From JABCPE02 sp963506915 (lineage in GTDB: Bacteria > Bacteroidota > Bacteroidia > Flavobacteriales > Weeksellaceae): a DNA stretch of 57,610 nt. The position numbers were made by a program, and so were the translations under genes. Positions 49,875 to 57,610 of the stretch are shown here, piece after piece (the first letter of the stretch is position 1; every line of letters starts with the position of its first letter). The stretch spans positions 1-57,610 of the forward strand of contig CAUORE010000010.1 of the NCBI GenBank assembly GCA_963506915.1. The letters are read 5' to 3'. The notes under the pieces were generated by a model. The model saw only the letters and a list, made by a program, of their open reading frames with translations. It was not told where the DNA came from and ran no database searches.

Positions 49875-50662
49875 TAGAAATCTCGTTTTTTATAATTATT
49901 TGGAACCGAATATGGGGTTTCCATTCTAGAAAAGTCAAATTTCGTGTTTTCTATTAAAATTTGATCAGTTTTCTTACCTTTTATAACTATTTTAACATTT
50001 TTAGGGAGTTTCACACCATTGATATCGACCCAATTATCATAAAATAATTCCAAATTATCCGCAGTTTTTGTGTCTTTTAAAGAAACTTTGGTAAGGTTCA
50101 GATCATTAGAAAAACGGAATTCTGTAAGGTATTCGCTGGTTTTTCCATCGATGTTTACTTTCTGCGTGTTGTTTGGTTTTAGGATGTATTCTTCGGTTTC
50201 TTTGGTTAAGTTAAAATCTTTTTCATTGACAGGAAAGAAAACTTTTCCGACCAATAAATTTTGAAGTGAAGAATAATCTAAAAAATTGACTTTCAGTAAA
50301 TTATTAAGATAAGAAAAATCAGAATCGATGTAAGTTCTGCTCAGTTTTTCGTAGGCTTTTAGTCCCTTGGGAGTTGCTATTCCGCGGCCTACATTCATAA
50401 ACAGAGCAGACATATTCATCCATATTTTCTGGTTGTTTTCTATGTAGATAGTTGCATGAATGGTAGGAACGAATTTCCCAACTTCTGCATCTATTTTAGA
50501 AGTGATTTTAAGGGCGTCAAAATCAGATTTTTTCGTGATAGCATCATAGAAACTTTTGTTACTGGAAACAGCAGGAACTTCTGAGTTAGCAGCGATGCTT
50601 TTTTTAGCACCACAAGAGGCTAAAAACATCATGATGGCTGATAGAGCTATTAATTTCTTCAT
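49874..50662 (-). CDS. DUF4292 lipoprotein
   Basis: About 262-residue lipoprotein: LIALSAIMMFLASCGAKK with lipobox Cys, then a beta-rich periplasmic domain recognised as DUF4292 (KITSKIDAEVGKFVPTIHATIYIENNQKIWMN; LMNVGRGIATPKGLKAYEKLSRTYIDSDF), similar in plan to LolA/LolB-type folds. The start at 50662 (MKKLIALSA) is chosen over one 7 codons upstream because it gives a normal signal peptide. Neighbour of the EnvC-like gene, with which it is probably co-transcribed, suggesting an envelope role. Confidence 0.85.
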   Translation of the reverse strand: MKKLIALSAIMMFLASCGAKKSIAANSEVPAVSSNKSFYDAITKKSDFDALKITSKIDAEVGKFVPTIHATIYIENNQKIWMNMSALFMNVGRGIATPKGLKAYEKLSRTYIDSDFSYLNNLLKVNFLDYSSLQNLLVGKVFFPVNEKDFNLTKETEEYILKPNNTQKVNIDGKTSEYLTEFRFSNDLNLTKVSLKDTKTADNLELFYDNWVDINGVKLPKNVKIVIKGKKTDQILIENTKFDFSRMETPYSVPNNYKKRDF

Positions 50663-50697
50663 TTTGTTAATCATTAAAATCACTTCTAAAAAATTTT

Positions 50698-51711
50698 TTA
50701 TTCAGAGAAATCCAATACGGAAAAATCTCCCAAAGAAAGATTGATAGAAGTTCCGATATACTTCGCTGAGTTCCCAATCATGGAGTTGCTCAGGTTAGCA
50801 GACTGGATTTCTGTTCTTTCTTGGATTAGAGAGTTATCTATATTAGAATTTTTTACTTTTGTGTTATTACCCAGAGAAACTCTCGGCCCGATGATAGAAT
50901 TTACTATTTTCACATTCTCTCCGATGAAACATGGAGGAATTATCAAACTGTTTTCTATCTCTGCAGAAGCGGGATACTGAGAAAGATTTTCTTTTTCGTA
51001 TTCTAGAATCTTACCATTGGTCTGTACGGTGATGGTCTTGTTTCCGCAGTCCATCCAGTCATTTACCTTTCCTAAGGAGAACTTAGCTCCTTTTTTTCTT
51101 AGGTTTTCTAGTGCGGTTGTCAGCTGGTATTCGCCTCCATCTTTGATGTCATTACTCATGATATAGTCTATCTCGCCCATGAGTTTTTCTGCGCTGTTGA
51201 AATAGTAAATCCCAATAATCGCCAAATCAGACACGAATTCTTTTGGTTTTTCTACAAAGTCCGTGATGAAACCATAATCGTCTAGTTTCACTACTCCGAA
51301 GGCACTCGGGTCATCTACTTTTTTTACCCAAATTACTCCATCAGAATTGGTGTCTAGATGAAAATCAGCTCTAAATAATGTATCTGCAAAAGCGATGATT
51401 ACAGGCCCCTGCATACTTTCTCTAGCGCAGTTGATAGCATGAGCCGTCCCCAAAGCTTCTGTTTGATGGTATACGCTTCCTTTTGCGCCTAATTTTTTTG
51501 CAACAGCTAATAAATCCTGCTCCACTTGACTTCCGAAATCACCAGTGATGAAGGCAACTTCATCTATCTTCTGATTTACCACCTTTGCGATATCCTCTAC
51601 CAATCTCTGCACGATAGGTTTTCCTGCGATAGGAATCAAAGGTTTTGGCACAGTCAAAGTGTGCGGTCTCAATCGGGAACCCTTTCCCGCCATAGGTATT
51701 ATTATTTTCAT
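50698..51711 (-). CDS. Sugar-phosphate nucleotidyltransferase with C-terminal beta-helix
   Basis: 337-residue enzyme: nucleotidyltransferase domain with PMAGKGSRLRPHTLTVPKPLIPIAGKP (GxGxRxxPxT...PK) at residues 5-31 and FADTLFRAD as metal site, followed by a left-handed beta-helix of hexapeptides (about 250-337: IENSLIIPPCFIGENVKIVNSIIGPRVSLG). It would join a sugar-1-phosphate to a nucleotide; UDP- or dTDP-glucose are the likely products. It lies with dut and a polysaccharide flippase on the minus strand and could feed the ugd/rfbB operon. Confidence 0.9.
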   Translation of the reverse strand: MKIIIPMAGKGSRLRPHTLTVPKPLIPIAGKPIVQRLVEDIAKVVNQKIDEVAFITGDFGSQVEQDLLAVAKKLGAKGSVYHQTEALGTAHAINCARESMQGPVIIAFADTLFRADFHLDTNSDGVIWVKKVDDPSAFGVVKLDDYGFITDFVEKPKEFVSDLAIIGIYYFNSAEKLMGEIDYIMSNDIKDGGEYQLTTALENLRKKGAKFSLGKVNDWMDCGNKTITVQTNGKILEYEKENLSQYPASAEIENSLIIPPCFIGENVKIVNSIIGPRVSLGNNTKVKNSNIDNSLIQERTEIQSANLSNSMIGNSAKYIGTSINLSLGDFSVLDFSE

Positions 51712-51748
51712 AATAGTTGTATTTTTTATAGTTTAGGTTTTACATTTA

Positions 51749-52183
51749 TTATTTCGTTCCAGAACTTCCGAAACCTCCTGCGCCTCTTTCTGTTTCGTCA
51801 AGGGTTTCTACTTCTTCCCACTGGGCAGTTTCGTGTTTTGCAATGACCAGCTGGGCAATTCGCTCTCCATCATTGATGACAAATTCCTCTTTGGATAGAT
51901 TTGCGAGAATCACGCCGACCTCTCCGCGGTAGTCTGCATCTATCGTTCCAGGGCTGTTTAGACAAGTAATTCCGTGCTTGGCAGCCAGTCCGCTGCGAGG
52001 TCTTACTTGGGCTTCGTATCCAGCTGGCAGAGCTATGAAAATACCTGTCGGGATAATTGTTCGCTCTAAAGAACCTAACCGAACAGGCTCTGTGATATTT
52101 GCATACAAATCCATTCCAGCCGAAAGCTCGGTCTGGTACTTTGGAAGTGGGTGTTTGGATTTATTTATAATCTTAATTTTCAT
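51749..52183 (-). CDS. dut: dUTP diphosphatase
   Basis: 144-residue trimeric dUTPase that removes dUTP and supplies dUMP. All five motifs are visible: AGMDLYAN, RPRSGLAAKHGI, GTIDADYRGEVGVIL with the catalytic Asp, ERIAQLVIAKH, and the C-terminal RGAGGFGSSGTK. The start codon overlaps the end of the flippase gene by 4 bases. Confidence 0.97.
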   Translation of the reverse strand: MKIKIINKSKHPLPKYQTELSAGMDLYANITEPVRLGSLERTIIPTGIFIALPAGYEAQVRPRSGLAAKHGITCLNSPGTIDADYRGEVGVILANLSKEEFVINDGERIAQLVIAKHETAQWEEVETLDETERGAGGFGSSGTK

Positions 52184-53631
52184 TTTTTCAAAAATTTTTT
52201 CAAGAGAGTTCTTTCCTTAAAAACGACAAATATCAGAAAAATTACAAAAATAATGTTACTGATGATGTAATTTTCTCTAAAATATTTAAAAGCAATCATC
52301 CCTAATCCTATGGAAAGAAGCAGGTAGACTGTTATTTTTCCCGTATTATAAGGAATCGGATATTTTATTTGCCCCCAAATATAGGAAATTATCATCATAG
52401 ACATGAAAGTCAGCAGCGCTGCCACTGCACTTGCCCAGTATCCATATTCAGGCACGAAGAAATAATTGACAGACACTGTAATCGCCGCTCCGATGAGGGA
52501 AATATACAGCCCCACAATGGTCTGGTCAGAGAGTTTGTACCAAATGGACAAATTAAGATATATCCCCAAAAATACAGCTCCCAGCATAAGGCACGGAATC
52601 AGTTCTATGCCTTCATAGTAGAGAGGATTGCTGATATAGATTTTGGAAATCCAAGAAATATTAGTGATAAGTCCTAGGAAAATCACACAACTGCATATCA
52701 CGAAGATATCCATCAGCAGGGTGTAAGTTTTCTTTGCATTTTCGTTTTTAAAACTTGAGAAGAAATATGGCTCTATTCCTAGCTGGTAGGCCTGCCTAAA
52801 AACGGTGATGAATGTCGCTATTTTGTAAACGGCTCCGTATACGCCTATCTGGTGTTTGCTTTCTTCCTCAGGTAGGAGATATTTTAGGAATTGTCTGTCC
52901 ATTGTCTGGTTGATGATGCCCGCCAGCCCTGCTACCATCACAGGCCAAGAGTAGTTCATAATTCTTTTCCATAAAGAAAAATCAAAACTCCTAAAGCTGA
53001 AATTCACAAACTCCTTGGAAACGATGAGCAGCGAAACGATGCTCTGAACCAAATTTGCCACAAAGACATATCCCACGCCAAATTCAGCATCGTATTTCAG
53101 TCCGAGGAAGCCATTGGGTGAATTAGGAAGAATATTGATAAAAAATACCACCAGCCCAAAATAAATCACGCTTCCTGCTACCTTGGATACTACATATCGT
53201 AGTGGTTTTCCCTCTAAACGAAGAACAGCCGAAGGAATCGTAGAAAAAGCATCGATGGAAAGAATGAACAAAAATAAAATCAAGAAATGAATTTGGTCTG
53301 GCGTGTGGAAATATTCTGTAACCTCGCGCCGAAATACCCATCCCAAGACCAAATAAATAAAAGATATTGCCAAGATGCTCATGGAACAAGTGGAAACTAG
53401 CGTTTCTTTGCTGATATCTTTCTCTTGAGCAAAACGAAAAAACGAGGTCTCCATGCCGTGCGTCAGAAAAACAGTAACCACTCCTGCGATGGAGTACCAA
53501 TCTACGAAGGGCGCAGACTCCGCTGGCGAAAATGCCCTCGTAATGATGGGTGCGATGAGGAAAGGAAATATCCTCACCAGTACCGAACTGATGCCGTAGA
53601 GCGCTGTTTGTCCTAATAGTTTTTTAATCAA
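52180..53631 (-). CDS. Polysaccharide/oligosaccharide flippase (MATE-like MOP superfamily)
   Basis: 483-residue membrane protein with about 12-14 helices, of the Wzx/RfbX-type family. It begins MIKKLLGQTALYGISSVLVRIFPFLIAPIITRAFSPAE, a typical Wzx opening with amphipathic start and the FLIxPIxTR motif. It would move a lipid-linked glycan to the periplasmic face. The location beside a sugar nucleotidyltransferase supports a glycan role. Divergent from the GH3 gene, with separate -7 boxes in the 60-base gap. Confidence 0.9.
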   Translation of the reverse strand: MIKKLLGQTALYGISSVLVRIFPFLIAPIITRAFSPAESAPFVDWYSIAGVVTVFLTHGMETSFFRFAQEKDISKETLVSTCSMSILAISFIYLVLGWVFRREVTEYFHTPDQIHFLILFLFILSIDAFSTIPSAVLRLEGKPLRYVVSKVAGSVIYFGLVVFFINILPNSPNGFLGLKYDAEFGVGYVFVANLVQSIVSLLIVSKEFVNFSFRSFDFSLWKRIMNYSWPVMVAGLAGIINQTMDRQFLKYLLPEEESKHQIGVYGAVYKIATFITVFRQAYQLGIEPYFFSSFKNENAKKTYTLLMDIFVICSCVIFLGLITNISWISKIYISNPLYYEGIELIPCLMLGAVFLGIYLNLSIWYKLSDQTIVGLYISLIGAAITVSVNYFFVPEYGYWASAVAALLTFMSMMIISYIWGQIKYPIPYNTGKITVYLLLSIGLGMIAFKYFRENYIISNIIFVIFLIFVVFKERTLLKKFLKK

Positions 53632-53647
53632 AACTTTAATTTTGATG

Positions 53648-53655
53648 CAAAAGTA
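53648..53655 (-). promoter_or_regulatory. -7 box for the flippase gene
   Basis: Minus-strand TACTTTTG, perfect TAnnTTTG, predicted leader about 12 nt. It lies 22 bases from the divergent box of the GH3 gene. Confidence 0.6.
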
Positions 53656-53677
53656 AGATTATTTTATCTGAAAATTG

Positions 53678-53685
53678 TACTTTTG
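53678..53685 (+). promoter_or_regulatory. -7 box for the GH3 gene, 6 bases before its ATG
   Basis: TACTTTTG, perfect TAnnTTTG. The predicted transcription start near 53690 gives a 0-2-nt leader before the ATG at 53692. The in-frame TTG at 53683 is part of the box and is not a credible start. Confidence 0.6.
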
Positions 53686-53691
53686 TTCGCT

Positions 53692-55386
53692 ATGAAAAAT
53701 AATATTTCTTGTATTTTAGTTTTTATTTTTGGGTGTGTAGGATATTTACAAGCACAGTTTTCTCCCAAAAATATCACCAAAGATTTGGATAAAAAAGCCG
53801 TGAAATATGCAGACAGCTTGTATGCTAAGCTCAGCATGGATGAGCGTATCGGGCAGCTCTACATCGTGGCACTTTATACCAATAAAGACCAAAACCATAT
53901 CTCAGGAGTGAGAAAACTGGTAGAGCAGGAGAAGATAGGAGGTATCATTCTAATGCAAGATGATGCCGAGCAGGAAATGGCGCTGGTAAATGAATTTCAG
54001 AAGAAATCCAGAGTGCCGATGCTTTTTGGTATGGATGCTGAGTGGGGACTTTATCAGAGAATAAAAACAGCGCACAAATTCCCTTGGGCGATGACTCTTG
54101 GAGCTATTCAGGATAATAATTTGGTTTATGAAATGGCGTCTAAAATAGCAGAAGATGCAAAGAAAATGGGAGTTTACTGGAACTTTGCTCCTGTGGTGGA
54201 TGTGAATACCAATCCTAAAAATCCGATTATAGGCAATCGTTCGTTCGGTTCAGATGTTCAGAATGTAATCGCAAAATCTCTCGCTTATGCCCAAGGTTTG
54301 CAGGATAACGGCGTGCTGGCAGCGATTAAACATTTCCCAGGGCATGGGGACACAGATGTAGATTCGCATTTGGATTTGCCAGTGGTGAAACATAGTCTGG
54401 AAAGGCTGAATAAAATAGAATTGGCACCCTTCAAAGCCTTGATGGACAAGAAAATAGGCGGAGCGATGATAGCGCATCTCTATGTCCCACAGCTGGAAAA
54501 AGGAAAAAACACTCCAGCTTCTATTTCTTATGATATTGTAACGAATTTGCTGAAAAATAAATTCCGATACGAAGGGCTGGTCATTACCGATGCCTTGAAT
54601 ATGAATGCTGTTGCTAAAAAATATCTTGCTGGGGAATTGGATTTGAGGGCGTTCAAGGCGGGGAATGATGTTTTGCTTTTTAGCCAAGATGTACCGACAG
54701 GAAAAAAGTTGATAAAAGATGCGATTCAAAAGGGAGAAATCAGCGAAAAAAGGCTGGAAGAAAGCGTGAAAAAGATTTTGAAAACGAAATATCTTTTGGG
54801 GCTTCAGCATCTGCAACCACTTAGTTCAGAAGGAATTAATAGCGCTCTGAATAACGATTCTCACGCGAAAATTTCAGAAAAGTTGTACGCCAATGCTTTG
54901 ACTTTATTAAAAGATGAAAAACAGCTTTTCCCGCTTAGAGAAAGGGAAGTGTATTATCTTCCGTTAGAGGAGGCTTCGCATGAGGTGTTTTTACAAGAAT
55001 TGTCTAAAGAAATTAAGGTTAAAAAAATATCTTTCAAAGAAATCCAGTCTATCCCTGAAAATGCAGTGGTAATCATCGGACTTCATAAAGATAATTCTAC
55101 GGCTTACAAACCTTACAAAATATCGTGGGAGAGCAAAAGGCTCATCAACCAAGTGAAATCAAGAAACAAAGTGATTCTCAATGTGTTCGGAAGTCCATAT
55201 GCTCTTCAGGATGTGGATATTAGCGGAATTTCATCAGTTTTGGTTTCTTATGAAAATAATCCTCTCTCGATGAAAGCTACAGCAGAGGCTTATTTAGGAA
55301 AACAAAAGATAAACGGAAGGCTGCCAGTGGTAGTAAATGAACAAATAAAATACGGAATGGGAATAGATGTCCCAAAACAGAAATAA
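53692..55386 (+). CDS. Glycoside hydrolase family 3, NagZ-like beta-N-acetylhexosaminidase
   Basis: About 564-residue exported enzyme: signal peptide (about 1-22, ending LQAQ), GH3 N-terminal barrel with SMDERIGQLYIVALY, AIKHFPGHGDTDVDSH near residue 225 (the KHFPGHG...DSH signature with the acid/base Asp-His pair of NagZ enzymes) and GLVITDALNM near 300 with the nucleophile Asp. A short C-terminal GH3-C-like domain follows. It would release N-acetylglucosamine from peptidoglycan fragments. The ATG at 53692 is chosen because upstream bases form the -7 box. It is 9 bases ahead of bshA. Confidence 0.93.
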   Translation: MKNNISCILVFIFGCVGYLQAQFSPKNITKDLDKKAVKYADSLYAKLSMDERIGQLYIVALYTNKDQNHISGVRKLVEQEKIGGIILMQDDAEQEMALVNEFQKKSRVPMLFGMDAEWGLYQRIKTAHKFPWAMTLGAIQDNNLVYEMASKIAEDAKKMGVYWNFAPVVDVNTNPKNPIIGNRSFGSDVQNVIAKSLAYAQGLQDNGVLAAIKHFPGHGDTDVDSHLDLPVVKHSLERLNKIELAPFKALMDKKIGGAMIAHLYVPQLEKGKNTPASISYDIVTNLLKNKFRYEGLVITDALNMNAVAKKYLAGELDLRAFKAGNDVLLFSQDVPTGKKLIKDAIQKGEISEKRLEESVKKILKTKYLLGLQHLQPLSSEGINSALNNDSHAKISEKLYANALTLLKDEKQLFPLREREVYYLPLEEASHEVFLQELSKEIKVKKISFKEIQSIPENAVVIIGLHKDNSTAYKPYKISWESKRLINQVKSRNKVILNVFGSPYALQDVDISGISSVLVSYENNPLSMKATAEAYLGKQKINGRLPVVVNEQIKYGMGIDVPKQK

Positions 55387-55395
55387 ACAAGGAAA

Positions 55396-56538
55396 ATGTT
55401 AAAAATAGGAATATTATGTTACCCTACTTATGGGGGAAGTGGAATAGTGGCGACAGAACTCGGAATGAACCTTGCCCGAAAAGGCTACGAAGTTCATTTC
55501 ATCAGTTCGGAGCTTCCAGCAAGGCTGGATATGACCAGACCTAATATCTTTTTTCATAAAGTGAATGTGCAGGCGTATCCCTTATTTAGGCATCAGCCGT
55601 ATGATATCGCGCTGTCATCTATGATATATCAGGTGGTGTGTATGTATCGGCTGGATGTACTCCACGCTCATTACGCCATTCCGTATGCCTATGCGGCTTT
55701 TACAGCAAAACAGATGCTGAAAGAAAAAGGCAAGGATTTACCGCTGGTGACTACACTTCACGGAACGGATATTACTTTGGTGGGGCAGCATCCAAGCTAT
55801 AAACATGCGGTGGAATTTTCTATCAATCAGTCTGATGCGTTGACTTCGGTTTCAGAAAGTTTGAAGCAGGATACATTGGCTTTTTTTGACATTAAAAAAG
55901 AAATCCATGTGATTCCGAACTTCATCGAAGAAAGACACTTTGAGCAGTGTTCGGTTTGTTTTAGAAATCAGTTTGCCGAGGATAACGAGAAGATTTTGGT
56001 GCATATTTCTAACCTTAGACCTGTTAAAAGAATTCAAGATGTTTTGGAGATTTTTGAAAAGGTAAATCAAAAAATTCCGAGCAAACTAATCATAGTAGGC
56101 GAGGGCCCTGAGATGGAAAAAGTAAATGCTTTCTTATCAGAAAAACCAGATTTTATTGACAAAATAAAAATCATGGGAAAAGTAAATGACCTTCGACCAG
56201 TGCTTACCTATGCAGATGTGTTCCTTCTCCCTTCGGAAAAGGAGAGTTTTGGTTTGGCGGCGCTAGAGGCTATGGCAGCAGGAACGCCTGTGGTCAGCAG
56301 TAATACAGGAGGAATTCCAGAGGTTAATATTCATGGAAAGACAGGATTTTTGGCGAATGTAGGCGATGTGGATAAAATGGCTGAATATACACTTCAGATT
56401 TTGTCCGATGAAGCTCTTTTAAAGGAAATGAAGACAAATGCCACAGAAGTAGCGAAGACTTTTGATTATAAGAAAATCATTCCGATGTATGAAAATTTAT
56501 ATCAGGAAACGATAAAAGAATTTAAGGGCGAGAAATAA
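55396..56538 (+). CDS. bshA: N-acetyl-alpha-D-glucosaminyl L-malate synthase (bacillithiol)
   Basis: 380-residue GT-B (GT4) glycosyltransferase. The N-terminus MLKIGILCYPTYGGSGIVATELG is characteristic of BshA, with LHAHYAIPYAYAA near residue 90, LHGTDITLVG and the C-terminal donor site EKESFGLAALEAMAAGTPVVSSNTGG near 285. It joins GlcNAc to malate in the first step of bacillithiol synthesis, the low-molecular-weight thiol used by many Bacteroidota. bshB and bshC are not in the window. It precedes msrA by one base, tying two redox genes together. Confidence 0.95.
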   Translation: MLKIGILCYPTYGGSGIVATELGMNLARKGYEVHFISSELPARLDMTRPNIFFHKVNVQAYPLFRHQPYDIALSSMIYQVVCMYRLDVLHAHYAIPYAYAAFTAKQMLKEKGKDLPLVTTLHGTDITLVGQHPSYKHAVEFSINQSDALTSVSESLKQDTLAFFDIKKEIHVIPNFIEERHFEQCSVCFRNQFAEDNEKILVHISNLRPVKRIQDVLEIFEKVNQKIPSKLIIVGEGPEMEKVNAFLSEKPDFIDKIKIMGKVNDLRPVLTYADVFLLPSEKESFGLAALEAMAAGTPVVSSNTGGIPEVNIHGKTGFLANVGDVDKMAEYTLQILSDEALLKEMKTNATEVAKTFDYKKIIPMYENLYQETIKEFKGEK

Positions 56539-56539
56539 A

Positions 56540-57049
56540 ATGGATAGAGAAATTTATTTTGCTGGTGGGTGTTTCTGGGGAACGGAGCATTTTTTCAAAC
56601 AAATCAACGGAGTAACGGCTACGCAGGTAGGCTATGCCAACGGAAATATAGAAAATCCCACTTATGAGCAGGTATATACTGACAGCACGGGCTTCGCAGA
56701 GGTGGTAAAGGTGGCTTATGACCCAAAGGTGGTAAGTCTGGAAATGCTTTTGGATTTGTTTTTTAAAACAATAGACCCTACAAGCCTTAATCAGCAGGGA
56801 GAAGACATCGGAACCCGCTATAGAACAGGAATTTATTGGATAAATTCAGAAGATGAAAAAGTGGTGACAAAGGCACTTTCGGAACTTCAAAAAAAATATG
56901 AAAAACCCATAGTGGTAGAAAATCAGCCTTTGAAAAATTTCTACAGCGGAGAAGAATATCATCAGGATTATTTGGATAAAAATCCAAGTGGATACTGCCA
57001 CATCAACCCAGAATTATTCGAACTCGCGAAAAAAGCTAATCTGAGATAG
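56540..57049 (+). CDS. msrA: Peptide methionine-S-sulfoxide reductase MsrA
   Basis: 169-residue MsrA repairing oxidised methionine. AGGCFWGTEHFFKQ carries the catalytic Cys (residue 11), followed by GYANGNIENPTYEQV and GEDIGTRYRTGIYW. NFYSGEEYHQDYL near residue 135 is the conserved C-terminal block. No MsrB domain is fused. The last 14 bases overlap the end of the convergent lipoprotein gene. Co-transcription with bshA suggests a shared oxidative-stress role. Confidence 0.96.
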   Translation: MDREIYFAGGCFWGTEHFFKQINGVTATQVGYANGNIENPTYEQVYTDSTGFAEVVKVAYDPKVVSLEMLLDLFFKTIDPTSLNQQGEDIGTRYRTGIYWINSEDEKVVTKALSELQKKYEKPIVVENQPLKNFYSGEEYHQDYLDKNPSGYCHINPELFELAKKANLR

Positions 57050-57584
57050 TTTTATCCATCAACACTTTCCCCTGATAGATTTTTTCATAACGAATGAGCT
57101 GTTCTCCTTTGAAATAGCCGATATAATAAGCGCGCTCTTGGCTGTGCGTTTCGGCTTCTTCTTTGGTGATTTCATCGTATAAATAAGTGGGCTGGTCGGT
57201 TGCTTTTTTATGCAAATCAGAGCAGTTGAGAAAATAGCGAACGACCACATTTTCTTTGTATAAATAGAGTTTTTGTCCACTCATAGGGATTTCAGCAAAG
57301 ACTTTTTCCTGAACAACGGGCGTGATAGGAATTTTATGCTCAAAAGATGACTTGGCTTGGAAAAGGTATTGAGAATCAATGTGTATTTCGGAACTTTTTA
57401 CTTTGAACACTTTACGCTCCCATTGGTTGCCCAATAAGAAATACTGAAAACCATCCTTTTCTCCACAATACTCATAAGTAAGTAGGGATTGCAAGGAAAA
57501 GGCTTCAGTGGCTTTTCGCTCTTCAGGCGAATTTTTGCAAGAGAATAGCGCTAATAAAGAGGCTAATAAGGTCATTTTTTTCAT
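57036..57584 (-). CDS. Hypothetical lipoprotein
   Basis: 182-residue protein with a lipoprotein signal (KMTLLASLLALFSCKNSP, Cys16). The mature domain of about 165 residues contains beta-strand patterns such as YEYCGEKDGFQYFLLGNQWERKVF and QKLYLYKENVVVRYFLNC, ending ERAYYIGYFKGEQLIRYEKIYQGK. No family recognised. Its 3' end overlaps msrA by 14 bp on the opposite strand. The bases from 57585 to the window end show no feature. Confidence 0.75.
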   Translation of the reverse strand: MKKMTLLASLLALFSCKNSPEERKATEAFSLQSLLTYEYCGEKDGFQYFLLGNQWERKVFKVKSSEIHIDSQYLFQAKSSFEHKIPITPVVQEKVFAEIPMSGQKLYLYKENVVVRYFLNCSDLHKKATDQPTYLYDEITKEEAETHSQERAYYIGYFKGEQLIRYEKIYQGKVLMDKTISD

Positions 57585-57610
57585 TCTTTTTTACTAAATA
57601 TATAAGTATC

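Noticed and set aside
53683..53691. TTG start for the GH3 enzyme
   Set aside because: It lies inside the -7 box; the ATG at 53692 begins a normal signal peptide.
1..57610. CRISPR arrays, tRNA/rRNA genes, transposases, integrases or prophage genes
   Set aside because: Scanning intergenic regions and predicted proteins showed none.

Overview
The window looks like a low-GC chromosome segment from a member of the Bacteroidota, class Flavobacteriia, most likely the Chryseobacterium/Riemerella side of the family Weeksellaceae. The evidence is: perfect or near-perfect TAnnTTTG -7 boxes in front of many operons, with very short leaders and no obvious Shine-Dalgarno sequences; a NusA without the C-terminal acidic repeats; BshA for bacillithiol; DUF4254, DUF4292 and DUF4261 proteins; and the rimP-nusA-infB order. 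The species call is an inference from gene content. No rRNA, tRNA, CRISPR array, integrase or transposase was seen.

Layout. 1-9168 (minus) is one tight surface-polysaccharide operon. It starts with ugd and runs through a DUF4261 protein, rfbB, a dolichol-phosphate-mannose-type glycosyltransferase, an epimerase, an ATP-grasp protein, a HAD protein, a NeuD/PglD-type acetyltransferase, an acyltransferase-3 gene with a G9 tract, and a membrane protein cut by the window edge. 9344-13817 is rimP-nusA-infB. 13916-19000 holds a glycosyltransferase, an MscS channel and an AddA/RecB-like helicase-nuclease. 19122-24024 holds eno, a TM2 protein apparently flanked by a duplicated piece of the eno 3' end, a secreted protein, two guanidine-modifying-superfamily hydrolases (one CtlX) and a DUF4253 protein.

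24058-26489 is the accessory part: a very AT-rich run of five small lipoprotein or membrane-protein genes. A repeated 25-bp intergenic element precedes three of them, two are paralogues, and two are broken by one-base homopolymer deletions. 26520-43000 is mostly core metabolism and information processing (aroQ, lon, a PLP-dependent deaminase, a LysM glucosaminidase, queE, folD, rpoN, asnS, HU, panD, a flippase-like protein, aminotransferases). 41975-44662 carries a PpiD-like chaperone and cdd.

44800-46221 is a higBA-type toxin-antitoxin locus in which the toxin reading frame is broken by one base while the large antitoxin (HTH plus ImmA/IrrE-type metallopeptidase) is intact. A 7-2-7 palindrome lies over its promoter. 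46401-57584 contains ribA, tatA, an EnvC-like factor, DUF4292 lipoprotein, a sugar nucleotidyltransferase, dut, a polysaccharide flippase, a GH3 N-acetylhexosaminidase, bshA, msrA and lipoproteins.

The most notable items are the G9 tract in the acyltransferase (candidate phase variation), the AT-rich small-gene array with its repeats, the broken higB with intact higA, the degenerate class-IV aminotransferase and HAD active sites, and promoters that place transcription starts on or almost on the start codon of panD and the GH3 gene.
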